From the NCBI GenBank assembly GCA_029339195.1, contig JAPTJF010000191.1:1-64000 (forward strand): a stretch of 64,000 bases of DNA, in the 5' to 3' direction. The notes beneath the pieces were generated by a model. It made no database searches. It worked only from the letters and a program-made list of their open reading frames with translations, and was not told the DNA's origin. The translations under genes and the position numbers were made by a program. Origin of the DNA: Micractinium sp. NFX-FRZ. Taxonomy: Eukaryota; Chlorophyta; Trebouxiophyceae; Chlorellales; Chlorellaceae. Of the stretch, positions 63,821-64,000 are shown piece after piece (position 1 is the first letter of the stretch; each line of letters starts with the position of its first letter).

Positions 63821-64000
63821 GTACGAAGGGGAGGGTGGACGGAGTCTGGGTTCGGCGGCGTGCCGACGTGCTTCTGTCCCTTGATGGGGCTGGGGTGAAC
63901 AATATTGGTCGAGGTGGAAAAGGGGAGGACGGGGGCGAGAAGGAGGGGTATACTGCGGTGCAGGCAGGCAGGTGCGGGGGCGGATTTGTCAGCCAGGGCG
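63821..64000. other. Intron of the F-box/Kelch gene
   Basis: Sequence after the phase 1 donor; no acceptor with a convincing exon is visible before the window ends. Confidence 0.45.

Noticed and set aside
63199..63902. Minus-strand Ser/Pro-rich frames opposite the F-box gene
   Set aside because: They are the complement of the acidic Glu/Asp/Ser tract. The plus strand continues the F-box/Kelch reading frame in phase.
1..64000. tRNA, rRNA or transposon genes
   Set aside because: I looked for cloverleaf-like arms with a GTTCRA box, rRNA landmarks, reverse transcriptase or transposase motifs and long terminal repeats, and saw none convincing by eye.

Overview
The window looks like nuclear DNA of a GC-rich green alga (Chlorophyta). 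Every recognisable gene is cut into short exons by many small GT-AG introns. Coding sequence carries long Ala, Gln, Ser and Gly runs. Several genes have the chlorophyte polyadenylation word TGTAA downstream of the stop. One product is a plastid thioredoxin of the photosynthetic lineage. There is no bacterial operon structure. I cannot name the species. All gene models below were built by eye from splice signals, reading-frame continuity and family motifs; exon lists are in the evidence fields, and for most models the exon lengths sum to a multiple of three.

Layout. 1-75 is a poly-G run at the window edge. 431-1571 (-) is a tentative secreted protein with a cystine-knot-like Cys pattern. 2252-5083 (-) is a secreted NHL-repeat protein. 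5915-8243 (-) is a CITRX-type plastid thioredoxin, divergent from 8482-16536 (+), a very large WDR6. 17403-22843 (-) is a secreted alpha/beta-hydrolase, divergent from 23936-27253 (+), a membrane-anchored prolyl 4-hydroxylase. 27579-32790 (+) is a TrmH/SpoU RNA 2'-O-methyltransferase. 33342-38104 (-) holds three tandem paralogues of a small COX7a-like inner-membrane protein. 38309-40493 (+) is an unrecognised Cys-rich membrane protein. 41228-44063 (-) is an OMA1-like M48 metalloprotease, divergent from 45012-51675 (+), a CNNM/DUF21-CBS transporter. 53095-53872 (-) is a second secreted Cys/Pro-rich protein, divergent from 54266-58521 (+), the complex I Fe-S factor IND1/NUBPL. 58874-60673 holds two near-identical genes of unknown function separated by an assembly gap (59647-59951). 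61490-61815 is a broken copy of the 3' end of IND1. 62026 to beyond 63820 (+) is an F-box/Kelch protein cut by the window or continuing past it.

How the genes relate. There is no single pathway. Several neighbours act in mitochondria (three COX7a-like proteins, OMA1-like protease, IND1) and two act on tRNA or rRNA ribose methylation (WDR6, TrmH-like), but I infer no co-regulation beyond shared divergent promoters.

The most unusual signal is not a gene. In most of the multi-exon genes the introns contain degraded copies ('echoes') of the neighbouring exon together with its splice site. They are seen in the prolyl hydroxylase (at least six), the CNNM gene (a four-copy ~120-bp array plus others), the TrmH gene, IND1, the protease, the hydrolase and the thioredoxin. 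This points to introns growing by repeated local tandem duplication across exon-intron junctions, leaving decoy splice sites. I treat it as the candidate undescribed system of this window.
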